From positions 1 to 64,000 of the forward strand of contig NZ_JALJRA010000010.1 in the NCBI RefSeq assembly GCF_022968135.1: a stretch of 64,000 nt of DNA, in the 5' to 3' direction. Source of the DNA: Pseudorhizobium tarimense (GTDB lineage Bacteria; Pseudomonadota; Alphaproteobacteria; Rhizobiales; Rhizobiaceae). Shown here in pieces: positions 38,692-49,199 of this stretch. The translations under genes were made by a program, and so were the position numbers. Positions within the stretch are counted from its first letter, which is position 1, and each line of letters begins with the position of its first letter. The notes under the pieces are model-generated. The model worked only from the letters and a program-made list of their open reading frames with translations, searched no databases and had not been told where the DNA came from.

Positions 38692-41600
38692 AACGCTGCC
38701 GCAGGGCGACGACCCGAACCACTGGCTCGACTGGACGACGATGCAGCAGTCGCTGGCGTCGGATCCTGAAAGCTCTGCGTGGGTCTCCGCCAATGCCGGC
38801 TCGGGCAAGACCCATGTACTGACCCAGCGGGTGATCCGGCTGCTGCTGTCCGGCTGCCGTCCCTCCTCCATCCTCTGCCTCACCTATACCAAGGCAGCGG
38901 CCTCGGAGATGTCCAACCGAGTCTTCCAGCGCCTGGCCGAATGGGCGGTGCTGGACGACGAGGATCTCGCGCAGAAGATCAAATCCATAGAGGGTGCTGA
39001 GCCGGATTCGTTGAAGCGTGCCGAAGCGCGCCGACTTTTTGCCAAGGCGCTGGAAACGCCCGGTGGGCTGAAGATCCAGACGATCCACGCCTTTTGCGAG
39101 GCGCTGCTGCACCAGTTTCCGCTGGAGGCGAACGTCGCCGGACATTTCTCCGTGCTTGACGATCGCGCCGCCTCCGCCCTTCTTGCCGAAGCGCGGCGCT
39201 CGCTGTTGACTGCCACGTCGGCGGAAGATGACCCGGCGCTGGCGGATGCCTTCGCCCATGTGCTGGATCTCGGCGACGAGTTTGGGCTGGAAAACCTGCT
39301 GAGCGACATCATCGCCCGCCGCACCGCGATCCGGCAATTTCTTGCCTATGCCGGCACAGGCGGCGGCGTGGATCAGGTGTTGCGACAGGCGTGGGGGCTA
39401 CCGCACGATGCGACGGAAGCCTCCATCGCGACGAGCTACTGGCCGTTGCCGGGCCTCTCCGGTGGGACGCTCGCCTCCTACCTGCAGCTTGCGGACGAGA
39501 AAGGCGGCTCGAAGGTGCTGGATGTCGCCTATGCCCTGCGCCTCTGCCAGAAGGAGAGCGATCCCTTCGTCCTCGCCCAGACGCTGGACGGGATCTTTCT
39601 GACGAAGGACGGCAAGCCGAAGGCCGACAGTTCGCTTGTGGCGAAGAAGATGCTCGATGCGGCACCCGCGCTGGCGGAGGCAGTCGATCGCGCCCGCGCC
39701 CATGTCCTCGAATGCCGCGACCAGCTGCGGGTGATGCGCATGCTCAATGCCACGAAGGCGGCGCTGACGCTCGCCGAGCGGCTGAACGACGACTACGAGG
39801 ACCTGAAGAAGCAGCGTAGCATGCTCGACTTCGAGGACCTGATTGCGAAGACGGCAGACCTCCTGACCCGCGACGGCGTCGGCGCCTGGGTGCATTACAA
39901 GCTCGATCAGGGCATCGACCATATTCTCGTCGACGAGGCGCAGGACACGAGCCCGGTGCAGTGGACGGTCATCAAGTCGCTGGCGGAGGATTTCTACTCC
40001 GGCCGCAGCGCCCGCGACATCCGCCGAACGCTGTTTGCCGTGGGCGACGAAAAGCAGTCCATCTACTCCTTTCAGGGCGCGAAGCCGGAGCGCTTCGCTC
40101 AGGAGCGTATCCGGACGGAGCGGGATGTGTGCGCCAGCGACCAGCGCTTCAATTCGGTGCGCCTGCCCTTGTCCTTCCGCTCCACGGTCGATGTGCTGGC
40201 AGCGGTCGACCAGGTGTTTTCGCTGCAGGACAACGCCCGTGGTCTCACCTCTGAGGACGAACCAATCATCCACCGCTCCAACCGGATCGGCCATCCCGGT
40301 ACCGTCGATCTGTGGGATGTCGTGGTGCCGGAGGTGGCGCATGCAGGAGAGGACTGGACGGCACCGTTCGATGCGACGCCGGACAAAGCTCCGTCGGCCA
40401 TTCTCGCAGGCCGTATTGCGCATTCGATCGGGGAAATGATTGGTCGGGAGACGATCATCGAAAAGGGCTCCGAGCGGCCCATTGAGCCCGGCGACGTGCT
40501 GGTCCTGGTGCGCAAGCGAGACGCCTTCGTCAATGCACTGACGCGGGCGTTGAAACGGGGCGGCAACATCCCCGTGGCCGGCGCAGACCGGCTTCGGCTC
40601 ACTAGCCATATCGCCGTGCAGGACCTTCTGGCGCTCGGGCGGTTCCTGGTACTGCCGCAGGATGATCTCTCGCTTTCGGCCCTGCTCAAGAGCCCGCTCT
40701 TCAACCTTTCCGAAGAAGACGTCTTCGAAGTTGCGGCGCTGCGACCGGAGGGCACAAGCGTCTGGCAGCAGCTCACTGTGCTGGCGGAAGAACAGCCCCT
40801 GCGCTTCGCGCCGGTCGCCGACCGGCTGCGGCAGCTCCTGTCCATGTCGCGGCAGATGAGCCCGCACGATCTCTATGCCCGCGTCCTCGGCCAGCTTGGC
40901 GGACGGCGCAAGTTTCTCGGGCGGTTGGGCACCGAGGCGAGCGACATCCTCGATGAGTTCCTGACCTTTGCGCTGGACCACGAGGGCAAGGGGCTGCCGG
41001 GCCTGCAGTCCTTCGTTTCGACGCTCGAAATCGAGTCGCCGGAGATCAAGCGCGAGCAGGACAGCGGCCGCAACGAGGTGCGGATCATGACGGTGCACGC
41101 CTCAAAGGGGCTTGAGGCACCGATTGTCTTCCTCGTCGACAGCGGCTCAAAGGCCTTCATTTCCTCTCATGTGCCGAAGCTGCGCCTGTTGCCGCAGGAG
41201 GAGGTGGAGATTCCTGCCTGGGTGCCATCCAAGACGCTCTCCAACTCGCTGACGGCGCTCGATGATGCGCGACTGAAGGATGCGACCGAAGAGGAATATC
41301 GCCGGCTCCTCTATGTCGGCATGACCCGCGCCGCTGACCGGCTGATCGTCTGCGGTTACCGCGGTGTGAGAGAAAATCCGGACACTTGGAACAGCATGAT
41401 CGCCAACGCGCTCTGCAGCCACCCCGACCACTGCAGCGCCGCCCGATTTAGCGGCCCCGACGGCGAATGGGGCGGCTTTCGCTGGCGGCTTCCGGCGGCG
41501 GTCAAGACGGCGAAGCCACAAGAAGCAGGTGAAGAACGGCGGCATGAGGCACCTCCCCTGCCCTCGGCGCTGTCGCGGCGATTGCCGCCGCAGGTCTCGC

Positions 41601-42226
41601 TCCCGCGTCCCTTGAGCCCCTCCGGCGCCGGCACGGTCATCGACGACGAAGCAGACGATCTGGTGACCGGCTCTTCTTTGTTTGGCGATGCCGCCACAAG
41701 CAATCTCGCGCTTCAGAAGGGCCGCCTCGTCCACCGCATGCTGCAGGTCTTACCCGACCTCCCGGCGCAAGAGCGGTCTGCAGCGGCAGAACGCTATGCG
41801 GAGCGGGCGGCGCGTTCCTGGCCGCAGGCGGAGCGGGATTCGCTGGTGACCTGTGTCATGGCGATCCTCGACCAACTGGAACTACAGCCGGTGTTTTCCG
41901 GACATAGCCGCGCCGAAGTTTCCATCATGGGGACACTTGCCCTCGGCGGACAGGATTTCGCCATTTCGGGCCGCATCGACCGCATGGCAGTGGCTGACAC
42001 CGAGGTGACGATCGTCGATTACAAGACCAATCGCACCGTACCGGCCAATGAAGGTCAGGTCCCGCTCGCTTATCGGGCGCAGCTGGCGCTTTATCGCGAG
42101 ATCCTGCGCCCGCTCTATCCGCGCCACACCTTCCGTTGCCTGCTCGCCTATACGGAAAGCGGTCATGTCATTGCTCTCTCGGATGAGGTCCTCGACCGCT
42201 CGCTTGCGGAGCTCCGGCCAAAGTGA
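38684..42226 (+). CDS. addA: AddA, helicase-nuclease subunit of AddAB
   Basis: The 1180 aa UvrD/Rep helicase is fused to a RecB-type nuclease. Walker A is SANAGSGKTHVLTQRVIRL (about residues 34-52). Then come LTYTKAAASEM, IQTIHAFCEALL, motif II DHILVDEAQDTSP, FAVGDEKQSIYSFQGA, VRIMTVHASKGLEAPIVFL and YVGMTRAADRLIV. The nuclease motif near the C-terminus is GRIDRMAVADTEVTIVDYKTN. The start overlaps the addB stop. It resects double-strand breaks to load RecA. Confidence 0.98.
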   Translation: MNETLPQGDDPNHWLDWTTMQQSLASDPESSAWVSANAGSGKTHVLTQRVIRLLLSGCRPSSILCLTYTKAAASEMSNRVFQRLAEWAVLDDEDLAQKIKSIEGAEPDSLKRAEARRLFAKALETPGGLKIQTIHAFCEALLHQFPLEANVAGHFSVLDDRAASALLAEARRSLLTATSAEDDPALADAFAHVLDLGDEFGLENLLSDIIARRTAIRQFLAYAGTGGGVDQVLRQAWGLPHDATEASIATSYWPLPGLSGGTLASYLQLADEKGGSKVLDVAYALRLCQKESDPFVLAQTLDGIFLTKDGKPKADSSLVAKKMLDAAPALAEAVDRARAHVLECRDQLRVMRMLNATKAALTLAERLNDDYEDLKKQRSMLDFEDLIAKTADLLTRDGVGAWVHYKLDQGIDHILVDEAQDTSPVQWTVIKSLAEDFYSGRSARDIRRTLFAVGDEKQSIYSFQGAKPERFAQERIRTERDVCASDQRFNSVRLPLSFRSTVDVLAAVDQVFSLQDNARGLTSEDEPIIHRSNRIGHPGTVDLWDVVVPEVAHAGEDWTAPFDATPDKAPSAILAGRIAHSIGEMIGRETIIEKGSERPIEPGDVLVLVRKRDAFVNALTRALKRGGNIPVAGADRLRLTSHIAVQDLLALGRFLVLPQDDLSLSALLKSPLFNLSEEDVFEVAALRPEGTSVWQQLTVLAEEQPLRFAPVADRLRQLLSMSRQMSPHDLYARVLGQLGGRRKFLGRLGTEASDILDEFLTFALDHEGKGLPGLQSFVSTLEIESPEIKREQDSGRNEVRIMTVHASKGLEAPIVFLVDSGSKAFISSHVPKLRLLPQEEVEIPAWVPSKTLSNSLTALDDARLKDATEEEYRRLLYVGMTRAADRLIVCGYRGVRENPDTWNSMIANALCSHPDHCSAARFSGPDGEWGGFRWRLPAAVKTAKPQEAGEERRHEAPPLPSALSRRLPPQVSLPRPLSPSGAGTVIDDEADDLVTGSSLFGDAATSNLALQKGRLVHRMLQVLPDLPAQERSAAAERYAERAARSWPQAERDSLVTCVMAILDQLELQPVFSGHSRAEVSIMGTLALGGQDFAISGRIDRMAVADTEVTIVDYKTNRTVPANEGQVPLAYRAQLALYREILRPLYPRHTFRCLLAYTESGHVIALSDEVLDRSLAELRPK

Positions 42227-42298
42227 GATAGCGGTATTGAAAAGAGGTGGGCGCAGCCTCACATTGTGCACAACGGAATTCATGCAAGGAGAGCCCCG

Positions 42299-42619
42299 AT
42301 GGCTACCGTGAAAGTCGACAACAGCAACTTCAAGGCTGAAGTCCTGGAATCCTCCCAGCCCGTCGTCGTTGATTTCTGGGCCGAATGGTGCGGGCCGTGC
42401 AAGATGATCGGCCCGAGCCTCGAGGAGATCTCCAACGAGCTCGACGGCAAGGTGAAGGTGGTCAAGCTCAATATCGACGAGAACCCGGAACTTGCGGCCC
42501 AGTTCGGTGTGCGCTCTATCCCGACGCTTGCGATGTTCAAGGGCGGCGAAGTGGCCGACATCAAGGTAGGCGCGGCCCCGAAGACAGCGCTTTCCGCCTG
42601 GATCTCCAGCGCCGCCTGA
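42299..42619 (+). CDS. trxA: Thioredoxin
   Basis: The 106 aa protein has the redox site [10 protein letters not shown] (Cys31, Cys34), the conserved Asp before it and the cis-Pro loop [12 protein letters not shown]. Start ATG 42299 follows AAGGAGA. Cytosolic disulfide reductase. It sits 70 bases after addA and ends before a strong terminator. Confidence 0.98.
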   Translation: MATVKVDNSNFKAEVLESSQPVVVDFWAEWCGPCKMIGPSLEEISNELDGKVKVVKLNIDENPELAAQFGVRSIPTLAMFKGGEVADIKVGAAPKTALSAWISSAA

Positions 42620-42647
42620 TCCCCGCCTCGTACAAACTATTGAGAAG

Positions 42648-42676
42648 AGCCCGGCCTTAAGTGCCGGGCTTTTTTC
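42648..42676 (+). terminator. Intrinsic terminator after trxA, abutting the folC stop
   Basis: An 8 bp stem AGCCCGGC / GCCGGGCT with a 7-base loop is followed by TTTTT. The T run runs into the stop codon of the convergent folC gene. Confidence 0.92.
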
Positions 42677-44027
42677 ATGTCGGCGGGGTGCCGTTGTCGG
42701 CCAGGACATTGCCGACGAGATAGAGGGAGCCGCCGATCAGGATCCTTGGCGGTACTGCATCGGGCATCTGACGGCTCGAGATCTCGGCCAGCGCCTCCTC
42801 CACCGAACCTGCGGGCTCGGCGATGAGCCCAGCGTCGAAGGCCGAATGCGCCAGCGCGACGGGGTCGAGGCCGACATCGCTGCCGCGGATCGGGACGGTG
42901 AAGACGTGCTCGGCAATATCGGTGAAGGCGCGGAAGTAGCCGACAGGGTCCTTCGTGTTGATCATGCCGGTGATCAGATAGAGGGGGCGGGCATGGCGTT
43001 CTTCGAAGGCAGCCATGGCTTCGGCGATCACTTCGCCAGCACCCGGATTGTGGCCGCCGTCCACCCAAATCTCGGCGCCTGCCGGTGCAGCCTGGAAGAG
43101 ACGCCCTTCCGAGAGCCGCTGAAGGCGACCAGGCCATTCCACCGTCGCCATGGCCTTCTCGATCATGCTGTCCGTGAGGGTAAATCCGGCCGCCTTGACC
43201 GCCCGGATCGCCGCCGAAGCGTTGGCGATCTGATGACGCCCCGGCAGCCGCGGCAGAGGCAGGTCGGCAAGACCGAACTCGTCCTGATAGATCAACCGGC
43301 CGAATTCCTCGTGGCCGGAATAGTCCTGGCCATAGACCGACATGGGACATGAGAGCCGCTCGGCCGTCTCCACCAGGACGTCGAGCGACGCCTCGTATTC
43401 CTGCCGCCCGATGACAACGGGCAGGCCTCGCTTCATGATGCCCGCCTTCTCCGCTGCGATGAGTTCGACCCGGTCGCCGAGATAGGGCTGGTGGTCGAGC
43501 GAGATCGGCATGATGACGGAGACGGCAGGCGTGTCGATGACATTGGTGGCGTCGAAGCGGCCGCCGAGCCCCACCTCCAGCACGACGGCATCGGCCGGCT
43601 GCTCGGAGAAGAGGACGAAGGTGACGGCGGTCAGGATCTCGAAGACTGTGATCGTGCGTCCGGCATTGGCAGCAGCCACGCGGCGCAGTGCATCGGCGAA
43701 GAGTTCATCATCGACAATCTGTGAGCGGCCGCCCTTGACGCCAATGCGGTAGCGCTCGTGCCAGTTGACCAGATGAGGAGAGGTGTGGACGTGGACGGCA
43801 AGGCCCGCTGCTTCCAGCAGGGCGCGGCAGAAGGCGGTCGCCGAGCCCTTGCCGTTGGTGCCGGCGATGTGGATCACCGGGGGCAGCTTCTGATGCGGGT
43901 TTCCCAGCACCTCCAGAAGTCGCCTGATACGGTCCAGCGACAAATCGAAGCCCTTCGGGTGAAGGGCCATCAGCTTTTCGATCTCTTGTCCGGCCGCGCT
44001 GACGGCGGGCATGTTGGTTGCGCTCAT
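42675..44027 (-). CDS. folC: Bifunctional folylpolyglutamate synthase / dihydrofolate synthase
   Basis: The 450 aa Mur-ligase-type enzyme adds glutamate to dihydropteroate and folates. The ATP loop is IHIAGTNGKGSATAFC near residue 53. TSPHLVNWHERYRI, VLEVGLGGRFDATNVI and the C-terminal WVDGGHNPGAGEVI are present. It lies in the same orientation as, and 26 bases downstream from, accD. Confidence 0.96.
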   Translation of the reverse strand: MSATNMPAVSAAGQEIEKLMALHPKGFDLSLDRIRRLLEVLGNPHQKLPPVIHIAGTNGKGSATAFCRALLEAAGLAVHVHTSPHLVNWHERYRIGVKGGRSQIVDDELFADALRRVAAANAGRTITVFEILTAVTFVLFSEQPADAVVLEVGLGGRFDATNVIDTPAVSVIMPISLDHQPYLGDRVELIAAEKAGIMKRGLPVVIGRQEYEASLDVLVETAERLSCPMSVYGQDYSGHEEFGRLIYQDEFGLADLPLPRLPGRHQIANASAAIRAVKAAGFTLTDSMIEKAMATVEWPGRLQRLSEGRLFQAAPAGAEIWVDGGHNPGAGEVIAEAMAAFEERHARPLYLITGMINTKDPVGYFRAFTDIAEHVFTVPIRGSDVGLDPVALAHSAFDAGLIAEPAGSVEEALAEISSRQMPDAVPPRILIGGSLYLVGNVLADNGTPPT

Positions 44028-44053
44028 CCCGCCGGTCCAGCGTCCCTGAAGGC

Positions 44054-44962
44054 TCAGGCCGTCGCTGCCGCAGGGGCGAGCGCCAGAACTTCGGCCGAAT
44101 CATCGTTGGCGGCCGGCGCCTTCATCAGGATGTTCAGAAGCGTCGCCAGCGTGTCGGCCAGGTCGTGGCGCTTGACCACCATGTCGACCATGCCGTGCTC
44201 GAGAAGATATTCGGCAGTCTGGAAGCCCTCGGGGAGCTTTTCGCGCAGCGTCTGCTCGATGACGCGCTTGCCGGCAAAGCCGATTTCGGCGCCGGGTTCC
44301 GCGATATGGACGTCACCCAGCATCGCATAGGAAGCCGTGACGCCGCCGGTCGTCGGGTTGGTGAGCACCACGATGTAGGGAAGGCCGGCCTCCTTCAGCA
44401 TGTCAACCGCAACAGTGGTGCGCGGCAGCTGCATCAGCGACAGGATACCTTCCTGCATGCGGGCTCCGCCCGAGGCGGGGAAGATCACCAGCGGACATTT
44501 TTCTGCAAGCGCCCGCTCGCAGGCCTTCACGATCGCCTCGCCGGCCGCAATGCCGAGCGAGCCGCCGATGAAGTTGAACTCGTGGACGACAGCGACGAGC
44601 TTGACGCCGCGTACGTTCCCAAGACCGGCGAGGATGGTGTCCTCCTGATCGGTCTTCAGGCGGCTGTCCTTCAGGCGGTCGATGTACTTCTTGGAATCGC
44701 GGAACTTCAGCGGATCCTGGGCGACCTTGGGCTGCGGCAGCGACTCGAAGACGCCGCCATCGAAGAGATCCGCAAGGCGCGCCTTGGCCGGCATCTTCAT
44801 GTGATAGCCGGAGGTGGGAATGACCCACTTGTTTTCTTCCAGGTCCTTGTGGAAGACCATCTCGCCCGTTTCGGGGCACTTGATCCAGAGGTTCTCCGGA
44901 ACCTCACGGCGGCCGAGCATGGAATTGATCCGAGGCCGAACGTAGTTGGTAATCCAGTTCAC
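44054..44962 (-). CDS. accD: Acetyl-CoA carboxylase carboxyltransferase beta subunit
   Basis: The 302 aa subunit of the carboxyltransferase makes malonyl-CoA for fatty acid synthesis. The crotonase-like core is intact ([61 protein letters not shown]). The N-terminal zinc-ribbon region, normally four cysteines, keeps only one ([19 protein letters not shown]... [12 protein letters not shown]). Length is normal. accA is not here, as usual. Confidence 0.97.
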   Translation of the reverse strand: MNWITNYVRPRINSMLGRREVPENLWIKCPETGEMVFHKDLEENKWVIPTSGYHMKMPAKARLADLFDGGVFESLPQPKVAQDPLKFRDSKKYIDRLKDSRLKTDQEDTILAGLGNVRGVKLVAVVHEFNFIGGSLGIAAGEAIVKACERALAEKCPLVIFPASGGARMQEGILSLMQLPRTTVAVDMLKEAGLPYIVVLTNPTTGGVTASYAMLGDVHIAEPGAEIGFAGKRVIEQTLREKLPEGFQTAEYLLEHGMVDMVVKRHDLADTLATLLNILMKAPAANDDSAEVLALAPAAATA

Positions 44963-45001
44963 GTGGCGTACTCCTGATAAACTTCGCCCAATGTGGGGTA
45001 A

Positions 45002-45841
45002 CTATTCGGCGGCAACAAGGCGGGCGGAGCGCACGCCGGTTGCAAGGCCCCGCACGAAGGTGGCCACCGACTGGACTGTATCGGCGGTTGCGCGGCCTTC
45101 CTTGTCCAGCGACGTGGCGACCTGGTTGACAATGGCCGTGCCTACGACGACGCCATCGGCAGAGGCACCGATCAGCCGTGCGTGCTCGGCAGTCTTGACG
45201 CCGAAGCCGACGCAGACAGGCAGGTCGGTTGACTTCTTGATGCGCTCGACGGCACCGGCAATCTTCGAGGGGTCCGGAAGCGCCGAACCGGTGATGCCGG
45301 TCATCGAGACGTAGTAGACGAAGCCCGAGGTGTTCGTCAGCACCTTGGGCAGACGCTTCTCGTCCGTCGTCGGCGTCGTCAGGCGGATGAAGTTGATATC
45401 CTTCCGGCGTGCCGGGATGCAGAGCTCGTCGTCCATCTCAGCCGGCAGGTCAACGACGATCAGCCCGTCGATGCCCGCCTCCAGCGCATCGTCGATGAAG
45501 CGGTCGACACCGTAGATGTAAATCGGGTTGTAATAGCCCATGATGACAATCGGCGTCGTATCGTCCGACTTGCGGAAGTCGCGCGCCATGTCGAGCGTCT
45601 TCTTCAACGAATGGCCGTTCTTCAACGCGCGCTGGCCGGCGAGCTGGATTGCCGGACCATCGGCCATCGGGTCGGAAAAGGGTGCGCCGAGTTCGATGAC
45701 ATCGGCGCCGGCTTCCGGCAGAGCCTTCATGATCGCCAGCGACGTGTCGTAGTCCGGGTCACCGCCCATGAAGTAGGTCACCAAGGCCGGACGACCTTCC
45801 GCCTTCAGCGCCGCGAATTTATTGTCCATGCGTGCGGTCAT
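45002..45841 (-). CDS. trpA: Tryptophan synthase alpha chain
   Basis: The 279 aa (beta/alpha)8 barrel cleaves indole-3-glycerol phosphate. The catalytic Glu lies in [17 protein letters not shown] and the Asp in [22 protein letters not shown] and [13 protein letters not shown] are present. I start at ATG 45841, one base beyond the trpB stop, as the family N-terminus [19 protein letters not shown] begins there. Confidence 0.98.
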   Translation of the reverse strand: MTARMDNKFAALKAEGRPALVTYFMGGDPDYDTSLAIMKALPEAGADVIELGAPFSDPMADGPAIQLAGQRALKNGHSLKKTLDMARDFRKSDDTTPIVIMGYYNPIYIYGVDRFIDDALEAGIDGLIVVDLPAEMDDELCIPARRKDINFIRLTTPTTDEKRLPKVLTNTSGFVYYVSMTGITGSALPDPSKIAGAVERIKKSTDLPVCVGFGVKTAEHARLIGASADGVVVGTAIVNQVATSLDKEGRATADTVQSVATFVRGLATGVRSARLVAAE

Positions 45842-45842
45842 G

Positions 45843-47063
45843 TCAGAGGCCCATCCCGAGAATCTTGCCGACGGTGAAGATATCCTTGTCGCCGCGGCCA
45901 CAGAGGTTCATCACGATGATCTGGTCCTTGTCCATCTTCGGCGCGCGCTTGATGACTTCGGCGAGCGCGTGGCTCGGCTCGAGCGCCGGGATGATGCCTT
46001 CCGTGCGGGTCAGCATCTGGAAGGCGGCGAGCGCCTCGTCATCCATGATCGGCACGTACTCGACGCGGCCGATATCCTTCAGCCATGAATGCTCCGGGCC
46101 GATGCCGGGGTAATCGAGGCCGGCGGAGATGGAATGGCCTTCCTTGATCTGACCGTCCCCGTCCTGCAGCAGATAGGTGCGGTTTCCGTGCAGAACGCCA
46201 GGCGAACCGGCGGTCAGAGAGGCGCAGTGCTCTTCGCCATCAAGGCCCTTGCCGCCCGCTTCGACGCCGACGATCCGGACCGACTCGTCATCGAGGAAGG
46301 GGTGGAAGAGGCCAATCGCGTTGGAGCCACCGCCGACGGCGGCGACCAGCATGTCCGGCAGGCGGCCTTCGGCTGCCATCATCTGCTCGCGCGTTTCTTT
46401 GCCGATCACCGACTGGAATTCGCGGACGAGTTCCGGATAGGGATGTGGGCCGGCAGCCGTGCCGATCAGGTAATAGGTGTCGTCGACATTGGTGACCCAG
46501 TCACGCAGCGCCTCGTTCATCGCATCCTTCAGTGTGCCGTGGCCGGTCGTTACCGGGCGGACTTCGGCGCCGAGAAGCTTCATGCGGAAGACATTGGGCG
46601 CCTGACGCTCGACGTCGGTCGCGCCCATGTAGACGACGCAGGGGAGACCGAAGCGGGCGGCGACGGTGGCCGACGCCACGCCGTGCTGGCCGGCACCGGT
46701 CTCAGCGATGATACGGGTCTTGCCCATGCGCTTGGCCAGCAGGATCTGCCCAAGGCAGTTGTTGATCTTATGGGAGCCGGTGTGGTTGAGCTCGTCGCGC
46801 TTGAAGTAGATCTTGGCGCCGCCGAGTTCGGCCGTCAGACGCTCGGCGAAGTAGAGCGGGCTGGGGCGGCCGGTGTAATGGGTGTTGAGGTGCTGCAGCT
46901 CCGCCTGGAATTCTGGATCCGTCTTCGCCTTTTCCCATTCCGCCTGCAGATCGAGGATCAGCGGCATCAGGGTTTCAGCGACGAACCGGCCACCGAAGAT
47001 GCCGAAGCGGCCATCCTCATCGGGTCCGGAGCGGAAGGAATTCGGTTTCGGCGTCTGGTTCAC
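45843..47063 (-). CDS. trpB: Tryptophan synthase beta chain
   Basis: The 406 aa PLP enzyme joins indole and serine. The PLP lysine is in [15 protein letters not shown], the catalytic Glu in [10 protein letters not shown], the phosphate loop is GGGSNAIG, and the monovalent-cation segment is present. Start ATG 47063 has GAGGAGTG upstream. It forms the alpha2-beta2 complex with TrpA next to it. Confidence 0.98.
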   Translation of the reverse strand: MNQTPKPNSFRSGPDEDGRFGIFGGRFVAETLMPLILDLQAEWEKAKTDPEFQAELQHLNTHYTGRPSPLYFAERLTAELGGAKIYFKRDELNHTGSHKINNCLGQILLAKRMGKTRIIAETGAGQHGVASATVAARFGLPCVVYMGATDVERQAPNVFRMKLLGAEVRPVTTGHGTLKDAMNEALRDWVTNVDDTYYLIGTAAGPHPYPELVREFQSVIGKETREQMMAAEGRLPDMLVAAVGGGSNAIGLFHPFLDDESVRIVGVEAGGKGLDGEEHCASLTAGSPGVLHGNRTYLLQDGDGQIKEGHSISAGLDYPGIGPEHSWLKDIGRVEYVPIMDDEALAAFQMLTRTEGIIPALEPSHALAEVIKRAPKMDKDQIIVMNLCGRGDKDIFTVGKILGMGL

Positions 47064-47073
47064 TCTTCACTCC

Positions 47074-47730
47074 TCAGGCGCGGACGGTGCCGGCCTCTGC
47101 GATAGCGTCAAAGAAGGCGTCGATCATGTCCGGGTCCTTGACCCCCGGCGCGCTTTCCACTCCCGATGAAACGTCTACACCACGAGCGCGGGTGGAGGCG
47201 AGCGCGAGACCGACATTGTCTTTGTTCAGGCCTCCGGAAAGCATGTAGTCAATATCGGCGTCAAGCGCGTCCATGATCTGCCAATCGAAGGAAACCCCGT
47301 TGCCGCCGGGCAGTGCCGAGCCGGCCGGCGCCTTTGCGTCGAACAGGAAGCGATCAGCGACACCGATATAGGGATCAACGCGATCGAGATCTGCAGCGTC
47401 TCGGATGGAGAAGGCCTTCATGACCGGCAGGCCATAAAGTGCCTTGACCTGGAGGATGCGCGCGGGCGACTCATGGCCGTGCATCTGGATGATATCCGGC
47501 TTCAACAGGTGGACGATGTCATCCAGTTCCTCGTCATTCGCGTCGACCGTGACCGCGACGATCTGCAGCTTACCGCGCACCGGATGTGCCAAGTCTGCCG
47601 CCACTTCGGGCGGCACATTGCGCGGGCTCTTGGGAAAGAAGATGAAGCCGATATGGGTGGCACCGCGGGCGAGCGCTCGCTCCACTGCTTCCGGGGTCTT
47701 CAATCCGCAAATCTTGATGTCCGGTTTCAT
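47074..47730 (-). CDS. trpF: Phosphoribosylanthranilate isomerase
   Basis: The 218 aa monofunctional TrpF opens with DIKICGLKTPEAVERAL (catalytic Cys) and has VAVTVDANDEELDDIV (catalytic Asp), QMHGHESPARI and MLSGGLNKDNV. It is the first gene of trpF-trpB-trpA-accD-folC on the minus strand, ten bases before trpB. Confidence 0.97.
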   Translation of the reverse strand: MKPDIKICGLKTPEAVERALARGATHIGFIFFPKSPRNVPPEVAADLAHPVRGKLQIVAVTVDANDEELDDIVHLLKPDIIQMHGHESPARILQVKALYGLPVMKAFSIRDAADLDRVDPYIGVADRFLFDAKAPAGSALPGGNGVSFDWQIMDALDADIDYMLSGGLNKDNVGLALASTRARGVDVSSGVESAPGVKDPDMIDAFFDAIAEAGTVRA

Positions 47731-47788
47731 GCTCCGCGAGTTCGCATGAAATCACGGCAGAGTCGAGACAAAAGCGCCCTTCAGGCGT

Positions 47789-48553
47789 TCAGTCGAAGTC
47801 GACGGCGTGTAATTGCGAGCCGTGGCGTTTCAGCCAGGCCTTTGCCTCATCGGTGCGCGGGCAAAGCCGGCGGCAGAGGGACCAGAATTGGGGGCCATGG
47901 TTCATCTGATCGAGATGCGCCACTTCATGGGCGGCGAGGTAATCGATGACAAAGGGTGGCGCCATGACGATGCGCCAGGAAAAGCTGAGGTTACCCTCCC
48001 AGGAGCAGGAGCCCCAGCGACTGCGGGTATCCTTCATCGCGATCGACTTCACGGACTTCCTAGCGCCTTGGGCATGAAGCCGAACGGCTGCCTCGAGATC
48101 CTTACGGGCCTCCTTCTTCAGAAAGGCGGCAACGCGCCGGCCGGCATGCTCCGGTAAGCCGCTGACGCGCAAGACTGCCCTACCCTCCTTGACCAGCGCT
48201 TCGGTAACGCCGCGCAGGCTGCCACTGTGCTCCAACACGTGTGGGACCCCGCGAAACATGATGGAGGATCCAGGGCCGAGAGAAGTTGCCGCCTGCGGAA
48301 AGCGGGCAAGTTTCGTCAGCAGCCAGCCCTGGTGCCGCTCGAGAAAATCATCGATCTCCGACTTTCTCAGTCCGAGCGGGACCGTCAGGCTCAGGCCCTT
48401 GGCGCCTGGATCGATGCGAAGTGTGATGCGGGTTGAGCGCGGGTGCTCGCGGATCTTCAGCGGCAAGGCCCTATTGCCGACCTCAAGCGTCCGCTTCTGC
48501 GGAGCCTGCGGCTTGCGGCGCGAACGAACCGGTTTCTTGAGGAGCGCGAACAT
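47789..48553 (-). CDS. YgjP-like (DUF45, M48-type) metallopeptidase
   Basis: The 254 aa protein has the zinc motif AHEVAHLDQMNHGPQFW (HExxH plus downstream His) near residue 205. Preceding it is the DUF45 signature RSRWGSCSWEGNLSFSWRI. The N-terminal part is basic and without a signal peptide, so it is probably cytosolic. Substrate is unknown. It stands alone between trpF and a DUF2852 gene. Confidence 0.85.
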   Translation of the reverse strand: MFALLKKPVRSRRKPQAPQKRTLEVGNRALPLKIREHPRSTRITLRIDPGAKGLSLTVPLGLRKSEIDDFLERHQGWLLTKLARFPQAATSLGPGSSIMFRGVPHVLEHSGSLRGVTEALVKEGRAVLRVSGLPEHAGRRVAAFLKKEARKDLEAAVRLHAQGARKSVKSIAMKDTRSRWGSCSWEGNLSFSWRIVMAPPFVIDYLAAHEVAHLDQMNHGPQFWSLCRRLCPRTDEAKAWLKRHGSQLHAVDFD

Positions 48554-48593
48554 CGGATCCTATCTAGCCGATTCGCCAGAAATCAGAGACAGG

Positions 48594-48619
48594 AAAACCG
48601 GCGCCCAGAAGCGCCGGTT
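48594..48619 (-). terminator. Hairpin after the DUF2852 gene
   Basis: A 9 bp perfect stem AACCGGCGC / GCGCCGGTT with a 6-base loop is followed on the minus strand by TTTTCC. It lies about 20 bases after the DUF2852 stop. The parS-like site at 48624 separates them. Confidence 0.75.
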
Positions 48620-48623
48620 GGAA

Positions 48624-48639
48624 TGTTTCACGTGAATCC
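48624..48639. promoter_or_regulatory. parS: parS-like ParB binding site 1
   Basis: TGTTTCACGTGAATCC matches the common parS sequence TGTTTCACGTGAAACA at 14 of 16 positions and shares the 14-mer GTTTCACGTGAATC with two other sites in the window. It sits between a terminator hairpin and the stop codon of the DUF2852 gene. Confidence 0.75.
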
Positions 48640-49071
48640 TCAGAGGTCGACGACGCCGCCTTGACCTGAAGATCCTTTGTTGCGTTCGCGCATAAAGCGG
48701 TCGAACTCTTCCTGGTCCTTGGCGCGGCGCAGTTCTCGCACATAACTGTCGAACTCTTCGCGCATTTCTTCAAGCTTGCGGCGCTCTTCCTCTATCCGGT
48801 CGAGTTCAGCTTTGCGCCAATCGTCGAAAGCGACGTTGCCGGTGGAAAAATGCGTGCTGTAGCGCGACTTAGCCTTGCGGCAGCCAGCAAATATGCCGTC
48901 CGCCTTGCGGTTGGCATCGCGCTTTAAGCCCTGCAGCCTTTCCCCGAAGAGGATATAGGCAAGCATGGCAAGGCCGAGCGGCCAGAAGACCACGAAACCG
49001 AGCACCATCAGGGCGATGGTGGCCGGCGTCCAATCCGGACGAATCATTGCAGACTGGTTCATCGGTGACAC
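48640..49071 (-). CDS. DUF2852 membrane protein
   Basis: The 143 aa protein has one strong N-terminal transmembrane helix (ATIALMVLGFVVFWPLGLAMLAY), then a charged, probably coiled-coil tail rich in Glu, Arg and Lys (DRIEEERRKLEEMREEFDSY). This matches DUF2852, common in Rhizobiales, with no assigned function. It is monocistronic by context. Confidence 0.8.
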   Translation of the reverse strand: MSPMNQSAMIRPDWTPATIALMVLGFVVFWPLGLAMLAYILFGERLQGLKRDANRKADGIFAGCRKAKSRYSTHFSTGNVAFDDWRKAELDRIEEERRKLEEMREEFDSYVRELRRAKDQEEFDRFMRERNKGSSGQGGVVDL

Positions 49072-49199
49072 CCTTCGTTATTCCGGGCAGCCACATGCCA
49101 GCCCGTCATGAATCGATTTGGGATGACCAAAGTTTCGGTTCAAGAAGCGCGTCGACGATTTCGGGGAAGCGCCTGAATAGGTTTAGGGAAATCTAATCT

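Noticed and set aside
39398..41098. 566-codon minus-strand frame opposite addA
   Set aside because: No recognisable domain, and addA shows every helicase motif across this stretch.
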